Shown here: positions 1 through 7,961 of the stretch, piece after piece
Numbering within the stretch: position 1 is the stretch's first letter
Layout: each line of letters opens with the position of its first letter
Origin: an uncultured Aquimarina sp.
GTDB taxonomy: Bacteria; Bacteroidota; Bacteroidia; Flavobacteriales; Flavobacteriaceae
DNA: 64,000 nucleotides
NCBI GenBank assembly: GCA_947501475.1
Contig: CANMWA010000002.1
Location: 248,001 to 312,000, forward strand
Reading direction: 5' to 3'
The notes under the pieces: model-generated
Database searches by the model: none
What the model saw: only the letters and a program-made list of their open reading frames with translations
Told to the model about the DNA's origin: nothing
Translations under genes and position numbers: made by a program

Positions 1-189
1 GATAATTGGATTAGCATCTTTCTCAAATATAAAACATCTTAATTTATCAGAGTCTTTTTCAAAATATTGTAAATGTTCAATAGAATAATAGACATTATTA
101 TCCCATTTATTTTGAAGAAGCGCTTTGTATTCCAATACATCCGAACTATCATCAAGGTTTTTAATAAGTAGTGTGTAGTTTTGCTTCAA
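1..189 (-). CDS. Partial N-terminus of a possible GNAT/FemAB-like acyltransferase
   Basis: An open frame runs from a TTG codon at 187-189, just after an in-frame TAA, to the left edge, giving about 63 residues. The start LKQNYTLLIKNLDDS is followed by a W-D-x-x-x-Y-Y-S-I-E-H-L-Q-Y-F-E stretch. That stretch resembles the beginning of GNAT or FemAB/BioF2-type acyltransferases found in polysaccharide clusters. No ATG is available, and the frame upstream is closed. It lies 29 bases after the FAD/NAD(P)-binding gene on the same strand, so it is probably the next gene of the operon. The C-terminus and any active-site residues are outside the window, so the family assignment is a guess from pattern. 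Confidence 0.45.
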   Translation of the reverse strand, partial: MKQNYTLLIKNLDDSSDVLEYKALLQNKWDNNVYYSIEHLQYFEKDSDKLRCFIFEKDANPII

Positions 190-218
190 TTGTTATAATA
201 TTAGTTAGGTACTTATCT

Positions 219-1808
219 CTAGGGTTTTTCTTTTAATTCTCTCTTTTTAAAAAAATAATCATTGATTTTTTCTGACAATACTTTTGACAACCATATAATC
301 CTGCCACAATGCTCTAAATGCCAAACAGCTTTTTCTTCAAATATATTTCCTGCTAATAATGGGCCTACAACATGAAAGTTTTCTGAAGCCTCTAATGATT
401 CATTAACTTCAAAACCAATCTTAGACTCATTTGGTGTACAATATCCTTTATCAATTATATTTTTTAATAATTCTGGAATATTATCATGTGTTAGATTTGT
501 TCCTCCGATACAATTAACAACAACATCAATAGCATCTTTATATGTTTTATTTTCTTTAGATGGGGTATCTAAATATTCTAGTACATATTCACCTTCACCA
601 TTCATTAGAATGGTATTGAACCTTCCTGCTATATGAACAAATCGATCTTCTTTTTTTAACTCATCAATTGTTTTAGAATAATGAAAACCAGCACATCGCT
701 GTCTTCTACCAATCTCATTACCATAGTGACAAGCAAATTTTTTCAATTCATCTTGATTAAGCTTCCCTAACAATCTACCAAACGCTTTAGAAATTATTTC
801 TACTGTAGAGGCAGCGCCAAGATCTATCTGATCTGCATGATCAAGATCTCTAAATGCAGCTTCGGCTATAATTTTTGCTGTTAAATCATTTTTATCAGCT
901 AGAGCTTGTAAATTAAATGGCACATAGTTTTTTCTCCGTTCCAGATCAATTACAGCGTCTGGTAACAATCCTTGGGTAGATAGAAAAATAAACTTGTTGA
1001 CATGAGATTTAATTTCTTCTAAATCATTGAGTTTATATAAAATTTCTAATCCACTGGCATTAGCACCAACTATGACTACATTTATTTTCTTATTTGGTCG
1101 TTTTTCAGAAAACTTTTTAATGGTATCTAATACTTCTATAAGTTCGGGTTTATATGGATCATTAACAAATAGTAAATTATCTTTCTCTATTAAACCTTCA
1201 TTTTTCCATAAATGGTTTACTGGTAGAGAACCTACCGATAGTATAACTTTTTCTGATGAAATATTTTGTCCGTTACGTAAGGTTAACAGATAATTTTTTT
1301 CTTTTTTTTCTACATCGACAACTTCATCTGATATATAGTTAACATCTATTAAACCTGCGTTGGTAGACGCTTCAAGTTTTGTTTTTACTTTTTCTTCAAT
1401 ATAGCATCCAAAAAAACGTCTAGGAATAAAAAGGTTTTCCCAGTCATTGCTTTTTATTTTTTCGGCATTAGTAGTAATCCAATCTAGCGATAGGGACCCA
1501 CCATCATTCTGTAATTCTTCTAGCAGCCATTCTTTGTTACGATTGAGCCATTTGATAAACTTACTTCTTTCTGGTTCTGGCAAAAAGTTTTTTAATGATG
1601 TAATAAGATGTACCGAAAAACCTGATCTAGAACCATAAGGAATACCAGTATGAAATTCCTGATATTTTTCAATTATATTGATTTTGATTTTATGTTTCTC
1701 TTCGTTAGTATCTAATAGCTCTAAAAAATGCAAAATTGTAAAAGAAGACGAGATTCCAGAACCTATAAACGTTAAATCAGATATGTTAGCTTTAATTTCA
1801 GATTGCAT
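219..1808 (-). CDS. FAD/NAD(P)-binding protein (FAD_NAD_binding_9 type)
   Basis: This 529-residue protein opens with a Rossmann dinucleotide motif, GSGISS at residues 16-21. A stretch rich in PYG/HTGIPYG follows, as is usual in the FAD_NAD_binding_9 family related to ornithine/lysine N-hydroxylases and HI0933-like flavoproteins. A second nucleotide-binding motif (VVIVGANASGLE) lies near residue 250. No signal peptide or membrane segment is seen, so it should be cytoplasmic. It follows the NeuD/PglD-type gene by 3 bases in the same operon. In this context it could oxidise or hydroxylate a carrier-bound or nucleotide-linked sugar substituent, but that is inference. Family call is good; substrate is unknown. 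Confidence 0.8.
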   Translation of the reverse strand: MQSEIKANISDLTFIGSGISSSFTILHFLELLDTNEEKHKIKINIIEKYQEFHTGIPYGSRSGFSVHLITSLKNFLPEPERSKFIKWLNRNKEWLLEELQNDGGSLSLDWITTNAEKIKSNDWENLFIPRRFFGCYIEEKVKTKLEASTNAGLIDVNYISDEVVDVEKKEKNYLLTLRNGQNISSEKVILSVGSLPVNHLWKNEGLIEKDNLLFVNDPYKPELIEVLDTIKKFSEKRPNKKINVVIVGANASGLEILYKLNDLEEIKSHVNKFIFLSTQGLLPDAVIDLERRKNYVPFNLQALADKNDLTAKIIAEAAFRDLDHADQIDLGAASTVEIISKAFGRLLGKLNQDELKKFACHYGNEIGRRQRCAGFHYSKTIDELKKEDRFVHIAGRFNTILMNGEGEYVLEYLDTPSKENKTYKDAIDVVVNCIGGTNLTHDNIPELLKNIIDKGYCTPNESKIGFEVNESLEASENFHVVGPLLAGNIFEEKAVWHLEHCGRIIWLSKVLSEKINDYFFKKRELKEKP

Positions 1809-1811
1809 GAA

Positions 1812-2456
1812 CTATGGTTGTTTTGTTTTAATTACTCTTCCTGGATTACCTACAACAGTAGTATAATCTGGAACATCTTTTATGATAACGGTTCCTGCAC
1901 CAATCAATGTATCTTTTCCAATTTCCTTCACTCCAGTCATTGCTGTAACTCCCATTCCGATATAGGCATTTTCTTTGACATGTATTAAAGCACCTATATT
2001 TACTCCCGAAGATAAGAAAACTCCATCTTCTAAGGTAACATGGTGTGCTATTGTACTATCCATATTAATCATTATATAGCTACCTATCGTGGTATGCGGC
2101 ATTACGATATTACCTGCAAGCATATAAACAGCCTCACCTATATTTACATCGGGAGCTATAGATACTGTATGGTGTAAAAACCCAGGAATACCATATCCTT
2201 CTTTTTTTAACGTGGACAGGTATTCTTGTCTAACTGCATTTACACCTATTGGGCAATATACATCTTGTATTTTATTTTTAAATTCTTCAAGAAATAGATC
2301 TTTATACTTACCCAATACTGGGATCCCTAATACTTTTTGTTCTTCGAGATCTGGATTATCATCAATAAAACCTATGATATTTACTCCTGCCTCTTTAAGG
2401 TAAGAAAAATATACCTGACCTTGTGTTCCTGCTCCTATGATTACAGCGTTTCTCAC
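1812..2456 (-). CDS. NeuD/PglD-family sugar O- or N-acetyltransferase
   Basis: The 214-residue product has the two-part layout of this family. The N-terminal Rossmann-like half carries GAGTQG at residues 8-13 and a following FIDDNP. The C-terminal half is a left-handed beta-helix made of hexapeptide repeats, ending in a typical VGNPGRVI closing motif. PglD acetylates UDP-4-amino sugars, and NeuD acetylates sialic acid. The neighbouring PglC-like transferase upstream supports a PglD-like role in making an N-acetylated amino sugar. No aminotransferase or dehydratase partner (PglE/PglF) is in the window; they may lie beyond the left edge. Substrate is inferred. Confidence 0.85.
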   Translation of the reverse strand: MRNAVIIGAGTQGQVYFSYLKEAGVNIIGFIDDNPDLEEQKVLGIPVLGKYKDLFLEEFKNKIQDVYCPIGVNAVRQEYLSTLKKEGYGIPGFLHHTVSIAPDVNIGEAVYMLAGNIVMPHTTIGSYIMINMDSTIAHHVTLEDGVFLSSGVNIGALIHVKENAYIGMGVTAMTGVKEIGKDTLIGAGTVIIKDVPDYTTVVGNPGRVIKTKQP

Positions 2457-2499
2457 TATTTATTATATCGTTTTTGGTGGTTTCAAAAATTTAGTTTGG

Positions 2500-3108
2500 T
2501 TAATTATTTCCTGTAAAAGTAGGCATATTCAAGTTTTCTCCACTATTAACATCTTCTTTAAAAAGTACTTTTTTAATTGTGGCAAGTAATATTTTTACAT
2601 CTGTAGTAAATTTTACATTCTCGGTATACCATACATCAAGTTTAAATTTTTCTTCCCAAGAAATAGTATTACGCCCATTAACTTGTGCCCAACCAGTTAT
2701 ACCGGGTCGTACATCATGTCTTTTTTTTTGAAAATCACTATATAATGGCAAGTATTTTACTAAAAGTGGCCTTGGGCCAATTAGACTCATATCTCCTTTT
2801 AATACATTAAATAATTGAGGAATTTCATCTAGAGAATATTTTCTTATAAATTTGCCTATTCTAGTTATTCGTTGTTCAAAAGGTAATAGCGCTCCATTTT
2901 CATCCTTCTTATCATTCATGCTTTTAAACTTTATGATTTTAAATATTTTTTCATTCTTACCAGGGCGTTGTTGAAAGAAAAATGGCTTTCCGTTATTTGT
3001 AAATAACAAAACAATTATTACTATTAGTAAAACAGGAAATAATATTACAAGCCCTAATAAAGAGGTTATAAAATCAAAAAAACGCTTAAAGAATAACTTG
3101 TAGTACAT
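2500..3108 (-). CDS. PglC-like undecaprenyl-phosphate sugar phosphotransferase (second copy)
   Basis: This 202-residue protein is a small monotopic phosphoglycosyl transferase. It has one N-terminal membrane helix (about residues 10-38), then KFKSMNDKKDENG, the catalytic dyad within SLDEIPQ, the LKGDMSLIGPRPL block and RPGITGWAQVNGRN. Such enzymes start glycan assembly by moving a sugar-phosphate from UDP-sugar to undecaprenyl phosphate. Length matches PglC rather than the long WbaP/WcaJ types. It is strikingly similar over its whole length to the protein at 6014-6619 in the same operon, an unusual redundancy. It lies between the carrier protein gene and the PglD-like gene. Confidence 0.92.
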   Translation of the reverse strand: MYYKLFFKRFFDFITSLLGLVILFPVLLIVIIVLLFTNNGKPFFFQQRPGKNEKIFKIIKFKSMNDKKDENGALLPFEQRITRIGKFIRKYSLDEIPQLFNVLKGDMSLIGPRPLLVKYLPLYSDFQKKRHDVRPGITGWAQVNGRNTISWEEKFKLDVWYTENVKFTTDVKILLATIKKVLFKEDVNSGENLNMPTFTGNN

Positions 3109-3128
3109 TCGAATAACAAATTCGTTAA

Positions 3129-3368
3129 TTATAATTCTGATTCAATTGTATTTAATAGATCTCCGACATTGTTCATATTCATCAAATCCATTAATTTAAA
3201 TTTTATATTGAATGTTTTTTCAACCTCAGTAATAATCATCATGTGTGTTATAGATTCCCATCCATCTACATCATCTGCAGTTGTTTCATTTGCAAGTTGA
3301 AAATTATCATGTTCGAGTACTGATACAAACGCTTCTTTTACCTTAGATAAAATTTCTTCTCTATTCAT
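3129..3368 (-). CDS. Acyl/peptidyl carrier protein
   Basis: A 79-residue protein of acyl carrier size with a phosphopantetheine attachment site D-G-W-E-S-I. The probable modified serine is residue 39. The Trp-Glu before Ser replaces the Asp-Ser-Leu of fatty-acid ACP. This is a variant seen in discrete carrier proteins of secondary or surface-glycan pathways, so this is unlikely to be the housekeeping ACP. It sits 10 bases downstream of the adenylation-enzyme gene, as DltC sits with DltA, and the two are very likely a loading pair. What is loaded (fatty acid, hydroxy acid or amino acid) cannot be read from the sequence. Confidence 0.88.
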   Translation of the reverse strand: MNREEILSKVKEAFVSVLEHDNFQLANETTADDVDGWESITHMMIITEVEKTFNIKFKLMDLMNMNNVGDLLNTIESEL

Positions 3369-3378
3369 TGTTTATTAA

Positions 3379-4875
3379 TTAATTTATATCAAAATATGTT
3401 TTTAATTCTTTTCTATTAATTTTTCCATTAATACTATGCGGAAATTCTTTTACAAATCTAACATGCATTGGTATCATATAACTTGGCATCTTTGCTTTCA
3501 TATGTTCAAATATCTTTGTGGTATCAAACTCTTCAGACTCGATAACTAGTCCAAGTTCTGCATTCCCTAGATTATTGATAATATCTAGGGCAACCATATT
3601 TACTTTTTTATCTGATTTGGATTTGGCATGAAATTCAATTTCGGCTAATTCTACTCGGTATCCTCTTATTTTAACCTGAAAATCTGCTCTTCCTACATAC
3701 AAATAGTCTCCTGCTGAATCTTTAAAACAAAGGTCTCCTGTTTTATAATATCGTACTTCTTTACCATTTTCATTTCTGGTAAAAAAGCTCTGTGCATTAC
3801 GCTCTTCATTTTTCCAATACCCTGGGGTTATTTGAGGGCCACCAAGGCATAATTCACCCGTTACTCCTACTGGTACTTCCTGATTATTTTCGTCTACTAC
3901 CAGATACAAGGTGTTCTTTTGCGGTACACCAATAGCGATAATCCCGTTATGAGCTTTTTGATGTGTATCTTTATGATAGGGGTAAAAACCACTATACACT
4001 GTAAACTCTGTAGGGCCGTAGTAATTAAAAATCTTACAATTAGGTAAGCAATTACTCCACTCTTTTGCTATATCACTATGTAAGGCTCCGCCTCCAAAAC
4101 TACAATATCGTACATCTGGCGCATTAATTTCTGGAAAATATGGGCGCAAATAATTAATGATCGAAGGCACCATCGTAAGCACTGTTAGTTTTTGCTCATT
4201 AATAAGCTTAAAGACATAGAAGTACTTGATTGCCCCTTTGGGTATGGTATACATACAAGAACCTGCAAGTAAAGGAAACAAATATGTAACCACTGAAAAA
4301 TCAAAGGTAAGCTCAAACATTTGCAGACATCTATCTGAGGGTACTAAATTAAATTCTGGCTCGGCTTCTATTGCGTCAACCAAGCCTGCAACATTATCAA
4401 ATGTAATGGGCACACCTTTTGGGAGTCCTGTAGTACCCGATGTAAATAAAATATAAGCCAATTGATCTCCAGAAATTGTTTTAGGTTCTAGATTAATTTC
4501 TGTTTCTGGAATTGAATGAGAGGCTATAACATTATGATCATTATATACCGAAGCCTTTGATGAATCTATAACATATTTGGTTTCTGTTAACTCAAAGATC
4601 TTAGTATTACGTTCTACGGGTGTATCAGGATTAACAGGCACATATGCTTTACCTTCTAACCAAAGGGCAATAATACTAGCATACGTTTGAAGATCATCAT
4701 TGGTCACCAAACCAATAAGTTTATCCGATACTACTGTAGTATCAACTATAGCTTTTCTAATTTTTGAGACTTCGACAGCAAAATCTTTATATGTATACAA
4801 TGTATTGCTAATACATAAAACATTATGATCTGCATGTTTTTCTATAGATTCTTGTAGTTTCTTTACAAATTCCAT
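3379..4875 (-). CDS. Stand-alone adenylation enzyme (DltA / amino-acid adenylation type)
   Basis: The 498-residue product carries the core motifs of AMP-forming adenylation domains in order. These are FTSGTTGLPKG at about 144-154, NYYGPTEFTVYS near 290, YKTGDLCF near 376, VGRADFQVKIRGYRVE near 390-405 and the C-terminal lysine motif NGKINRKEL. Motif style and length are closest to amino-acid-activating NRPS domains and DltA. It should activate an acid with ATP and load it on the carrier protein encoded next. The gene upstream encodes a GNAT-like protein that could be the acceptor-side transferase. Substrate specificity residues were not assigned. Cytoplasmic; no signal peptide. Confidence 0.88.
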   Translation of the reverse strand: MEFVKKLQESIEKHADHNVLCISNTLYTYKDFAVEVSKIRKAIVDTTVVSDKLIGLVTNDDLQTYASIIALWLEGKAYVPVNPDTPVERNTKIFELTETKYVIDSSKASVYNDHNVIASHSIPETEINLEPKTISGDQLAYILFTSGTTGLPKGVPITFDNVAGLVDAIEAEPEFNLVPSDRCLQMFELTFDFSVVTYLFPLLAGSCMYTIPKGAIKYFYVFKLINEQKLTVLTMVPSIINYLRPYFPEINAPDVRYCSFGGGALHSDIAKEWSNCLPNCKIFNYYGPTEFTVYSGFYPYHKDTHQKAHNGIIAIGVPQKNTLYLVVDENNQEVPVGVTGELCLGGPQITPGYWKNEERNAQSFFTRNENGKEVRYYKTGDLCFKDSAGDYLYVGRADFQVKIRGYRVELAEIEFHAKSKSDKKVNMVALDIINNLGNAELGLVIESEEFDTTKIFEHMKAKMPSYMIPMHVRFVKEFPHSINGKINRKELKTYFDIN

Positions 4876-4899
4876 ATTGTGATTAGTTAAACAATTGGT

Positions 4900-5994
4900 T
4901 TAATAAAAATGACCATCTTGATTTAGCATTTCGAAATTTTCAACATCTAATTCAGTTTCGTTATGCGCCAATCCTTTTTTTAGTACTTTGTGCGTAAAAA
5001 TGGTTCGATATCTTTTGGTAATAGCATCTGATAATTTGGTGTCATCTGTAAAAATAAATTTTTTACCTACTGCATATAAATTCTCTATCAAAGCATCGAC
5101 ACAAAGATCATAGTTGTGTTCTTCTTTTACCAGAAAATACTTCACATTTAATTCATTAAAATTGATAACATATGTGATAAATCCTATAATTTCATTCTCG
5201 TTAATCACTTTTAGATTATGAATATGAATATTATTGCTAATCCCGGTTTGTAATGCTTTATATGGAAACTTATTAGATAATGGGGTTTGCATATACTGAC
5301 TATTATTGATCTGCCAGTTTACATATTCTTTGGTTTTAAGTATTAAATCATTGCTGCAAAGAGGTTTGATAAACTTCCATGTTTCATCATCTATCTGATT
5401 CATATAATCATAAGAAAGCTTTTTTGTACTCTTTTTAAAACTTGACTTATTTAACCATTTCACCAACAAATATGTAGTAGCATCTACCCTATCCAAAACA
5501 AATTTAAAAGTTTTTAAAAACTTAAATCGACCTATAAGCATCGTAGCGTCTAAACTAAAAAATAGTGTATGTCGCAATCTTGATGCAATTACTTTAAATG
5601 GTTGTTTTTCATAAAATGTATTTACATTTTCTGCATAAGATTTTATGAGAATTTGTTTCCCCGAAAGAGTAACAGCTTCATTATAAATGTAGGTCCCTAA
5701 TACTGTGTCTTTAAATTTTGGATGTACCCACCAAGAGATCATCCAATATACTTTTTTGATCTCTTTAGTACTTGTATTTACCAGATCTGGAAACATAAAA
5801 ATAAAAGAGATCATTTTTTTATCCTCATACCCTATAACTCCACAGTACTCATCATCTTCTATACGTGAGTTTGAAACCAACCATAATGCTTTACTCCTTG
5901 GCATAGGAGCTAGATTATCTTTCCAGTAGGTATTTTGATCAATTGCATCACTTAACATTTTTTTGGTTAAGCCTATCACTTCTAAATTCGCCAT
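4900..5994 (-). CDS. GNAT-like protein of unknown function, candidate acyltransferase
   Basis: I do not recognise a named family for this 364-residue protein. Its first 130 residues have GNAT-like features: a CGVIGYEDKKMISFIFMF strand pair, a WWVHPKFKDTVLGTYIYNEAV segment resembling the acetyl-CoA-binding loop and helix, then NTFYEKQPFKV near the end of the fold. A second half with a similar strand pattern (ENEIIGFITYVINF) suggests a two-lobe arrangement. It lies directly upstream of the adenylation enzyme and the carrier protein. The best context-based guess is transfer of a carrier-bound acyl or aminoacyl group to a sugar amine. No membrane segment is evident. Confidence 0.55.
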   Translation of the reverse strand: MANLEVIGLTKKMLSDAIDQNTYWKDNLAPMPRSKALWLVSNSRIEDDEYCGVIGYEDKKMISFIFMFPDLVNTSTKEIKKVYWMISWWVHPKFKDTVLGTYIYNEAVTLSGKQILIKSYAENVNTFYEKQPFKVIASRLRHTLFFSLDATMLIGRFKFLKTFKFVLDRVDATTYLLVKWLNKSSFKKSTKKLSYDYMNQIDDETWKFIKPLCSNDLILKTKEYVNWQINNSQYMQTPLSNKFPYKALQTGISNNIHIHNLKVINENEIIGFITYVINFNELNVKYFLVKEEHNYDLCVDALIENLYAVGKKFIFTDDTKLSDAITKRYRTIFTHKVLKKGLAHNETELDVENFEMLNQDGHFY

Positions 5995-6013
5995 TTATTT
6001 TCTATACAATAAA

Positions 6014-6619
6014 CTAATTATTACCATTAAAATACTCTGATGTTTCCTCTTCAGAAAGGTTTACATCTTCTTTTTGTATTACTTTTTTAAGTGTTAATCC
6101 AATGATTCTTAGGTCTAACAAAAAATCAAGATGTTCTACATACCAAACATCGTATTCAAATTTCTTTTTCCAGCTAATAGAATTGCGCCCATTAACTTGT
6201 GCCCAACCAGTAATACCTGGTCTAACATCATGACGTTTTTTTTGTGTATCGTTATAAATGGGGAGATATTCAATAATTAAAGGTCGTGGTCCTATCAAAG
6301 ACATTTCGCCCTTTAATACATTAATCAGTTGGGGGATTTCATCTAACGATGTTTTTCTTATAAAATTTCCAATCCTAGTAAACCGATCTTTATCGGGTAA
6401 CAAATTACCATGTTCGTCTTTTTTGTCGTTCATGGTTTTGAACTTTACTATACTGAAAATCTTCTCATTTTTACCCGGTCTTCTTTGAATAAAAAAAGGT
6501 TTCCCTCTATTCGCAAAAGCAAGAAAAATAATAAGAACTGCAAATATAGGAGAAAAACTAATTAGTAAAATTAATGAGATACAAAAATCTATACTCCTTT
6601 TGATAAATAATCTATACAC
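6014..6619 (-). CDS. PglC-like undecaprenyl-phosphate sugar phosphotransferase (first copy)
   Basis: A 201-residue monotopic phosphoglycosyl transferase with one N-terminal membrane helix, the KFKTMNDKKDEHG loop, the TSLDEIPQ catalytic Asp-Glu dyad, SLIGPRPL and RHDVRPGITGWAQVNGRN. It should attach the first sugar-1-phosphate to undecaprenyl phosphate at the inner face of the cytoplasmic membrane. By eye it is close to the copy at 2500-3108 throughout, differing mainly in the membrane helix and the C-terminal tail. Both end in a G-N-N tripeptide. It follows the CapK-like gene by 19 bases and precedes the GNAT-like gene. Confidence 0.92.
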   Translation of the reverse strand: MYRLFIKRSIDFCISLILLISFSPIFAVLIIFLAFANRGKPFFIQRRPGKNEKIFSIVKFKTMNDKKDEHGNLLPDKDRFTRIGNFIRKTSLDEIPQLINVLKGEMSLIGPRPLIIEYLPIYNDTQKKRHDVRPGITGWAQVNGRNSISWKKKFEYDVWYVEHLDFLLDLRIIGLTLKKVIQKEDVNLSEEETSEYFNGNN

Positions 6620-6638
6620 AACTTGAACTATTTAGTAC

Positions 6639-7943
6639 TTATGGATTTATCATTTCATTAACCATTACTCTACGTTTTCCGGACGCAAGTAACGGAATTT
6701 CATCAACATACTCTATAGTGATCTGGGCATCTTCGCCCAAATACACTTTAAATTCGTTAAGAAATTCATCTTCTCTACCAAAATTTTGACCTGAATTTAA
6801 TTTAAAATGATAAACACCTTTTGCTTTTTGTATTAACTGACACTGTTTAAGTTCTGGGTAATTATTAACTAGCAACACAAGGTTTATTGGTATCATCTCT
6901 CCTTTTGTATTGAAAATCTGATCAATTTTTCTTCCGTTAACTTCTTTAAAAACAGCACTGTTTTCTATACTATCTTTAACGCCAATATCACCTGTATCAT
7001 ATCGTATCATTGGTACACTATAATTATATAAATCTGTGATCACAATTCTACCAGAGCTTCCATCTTTCACTCTTTTATTAGAGTTTACTTCTAAAATCTC
7101 TACAAAGTAGCTTGCTTCATTGATCTCAAAATGTTTTTTATTACCTAAAGGTTGTTGAGCTATAATACCATTTTCTACATTAGAGTATCTCGAAACCGCC
7201 TCTGTATTAAAATACTTAAAAATACTCTTTTTGGTGTAATCATTTAGTCTTTCAGACATGGCAATGACAGATTTTAGATTACTAGAGATTGGCGCTGATT
7301 GTTTACGATCAAGATGTTTACATATTTCTTCGTATGCAGAGGCATAGCCCAACCAACTATTTGTAGACTTACTTTTTGACACGTCTTTAATGATACTATC
7401 AATTAAGTTTTTTTCTTTCATCTCAAATACATCGACGGGTACGATATTTTGAAGCATTCTGGTGATAAAACCTTTCTTTTCGAATGCATTCCACATTCTA
7501 AAATAGGTAAGTCGGTTACCGATTATAAATCCAGCTTTCTCAGAAAAATAGATCGTATCGGCCATATTACGTAATCGCTTATCTATATTTTGATGTACTT
7601 TGAATGGTGTTCCTGTAGAACCACTAGTACTCACAGTAAACTTTGGTAAGTTTATATATTCTTTGGATTGAAATTGCTCAAAATTATCTCTAATTATATT
7701 TTTATTCACTACCGGAAAATCCTCGATAGACTCAAAATTTTTATACTCTTTATAATTGGCTGTAGATTTTACGGCATGATTTAAAACATTTTGAAGTCTT
7801 TCTCTTTTAAGATCAATTGCTTCTGGAGCTGTTGGATTTTCATTAATAAATTTAATGTCGTTATAATGGTTTTGTTTTTTTCCGCCTTTAACCCCATCAA
7901 CCAACCAAAACATTTTATTTCTTGCCCACTCAAAAATTTTCAT
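6639..7943 (-). CDS. CapK/PaaK-type adenylate-forming protein
   Basis: The 434-residue product belongs to the phenylacetate-CoA ligase-like family that in surface-glycan clusters is called CapK. It has the phosphate-binding motif TVSTSGSTGTPFKV near residue 105 and a YDTGDIG motif near 335, with a C-terminal domain ending in a LLASGKRR block. Family members activate a carboxylic acid as an acyl-adenylate, but CapK substrates are poorly known. It lies in the operon between the ATP-grasp pair and the first PglC-like gene. A second CapK-type gene is at 13758-15161. Cytoplasmic by lack of signal peptide. Confidence 0.82.
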   Translation of the reverse strand: MKIFEWARNKMFWLVDGVKGGKKQNHYNDIKFINENPTAPEAIDLKRERLQNVLNHAVKSTANYKEYKNFESIEDFPVVNKNIIRDNFEQFQSKEYINLPKFTVSTSGSTGTPFKVHQNIDKRLRNMADTIYFSEKAGFIIGNRLTYFRMWNAFEKKGFITRMLQNIVPVDVFEMKEKNLIDSIIKDVSKSKSTNSWLGYASAYEEICKHLDRKQSAPISSNLKSVIAMSERLNDYTKKSIFKYFNTEAVSRYSNVENGIIAQQPLGNKKHFEINEASYFVEILEVNSNKRVKDGSSGRIVITDLYNYSVPMIRYDTGDIGVKDSIENSAVFKEVNGRKIDQIFNTKGEMIPINLVLLVNNYPELKQCQLIQKAKGVYHFKLNSGQNFGREDEFLNEFKVYLGEDAQITIEYVDEIPLLASGKRRVMVNEMINP

Positions 7944-7961
7944 TTCCTATTTATATTTCTA

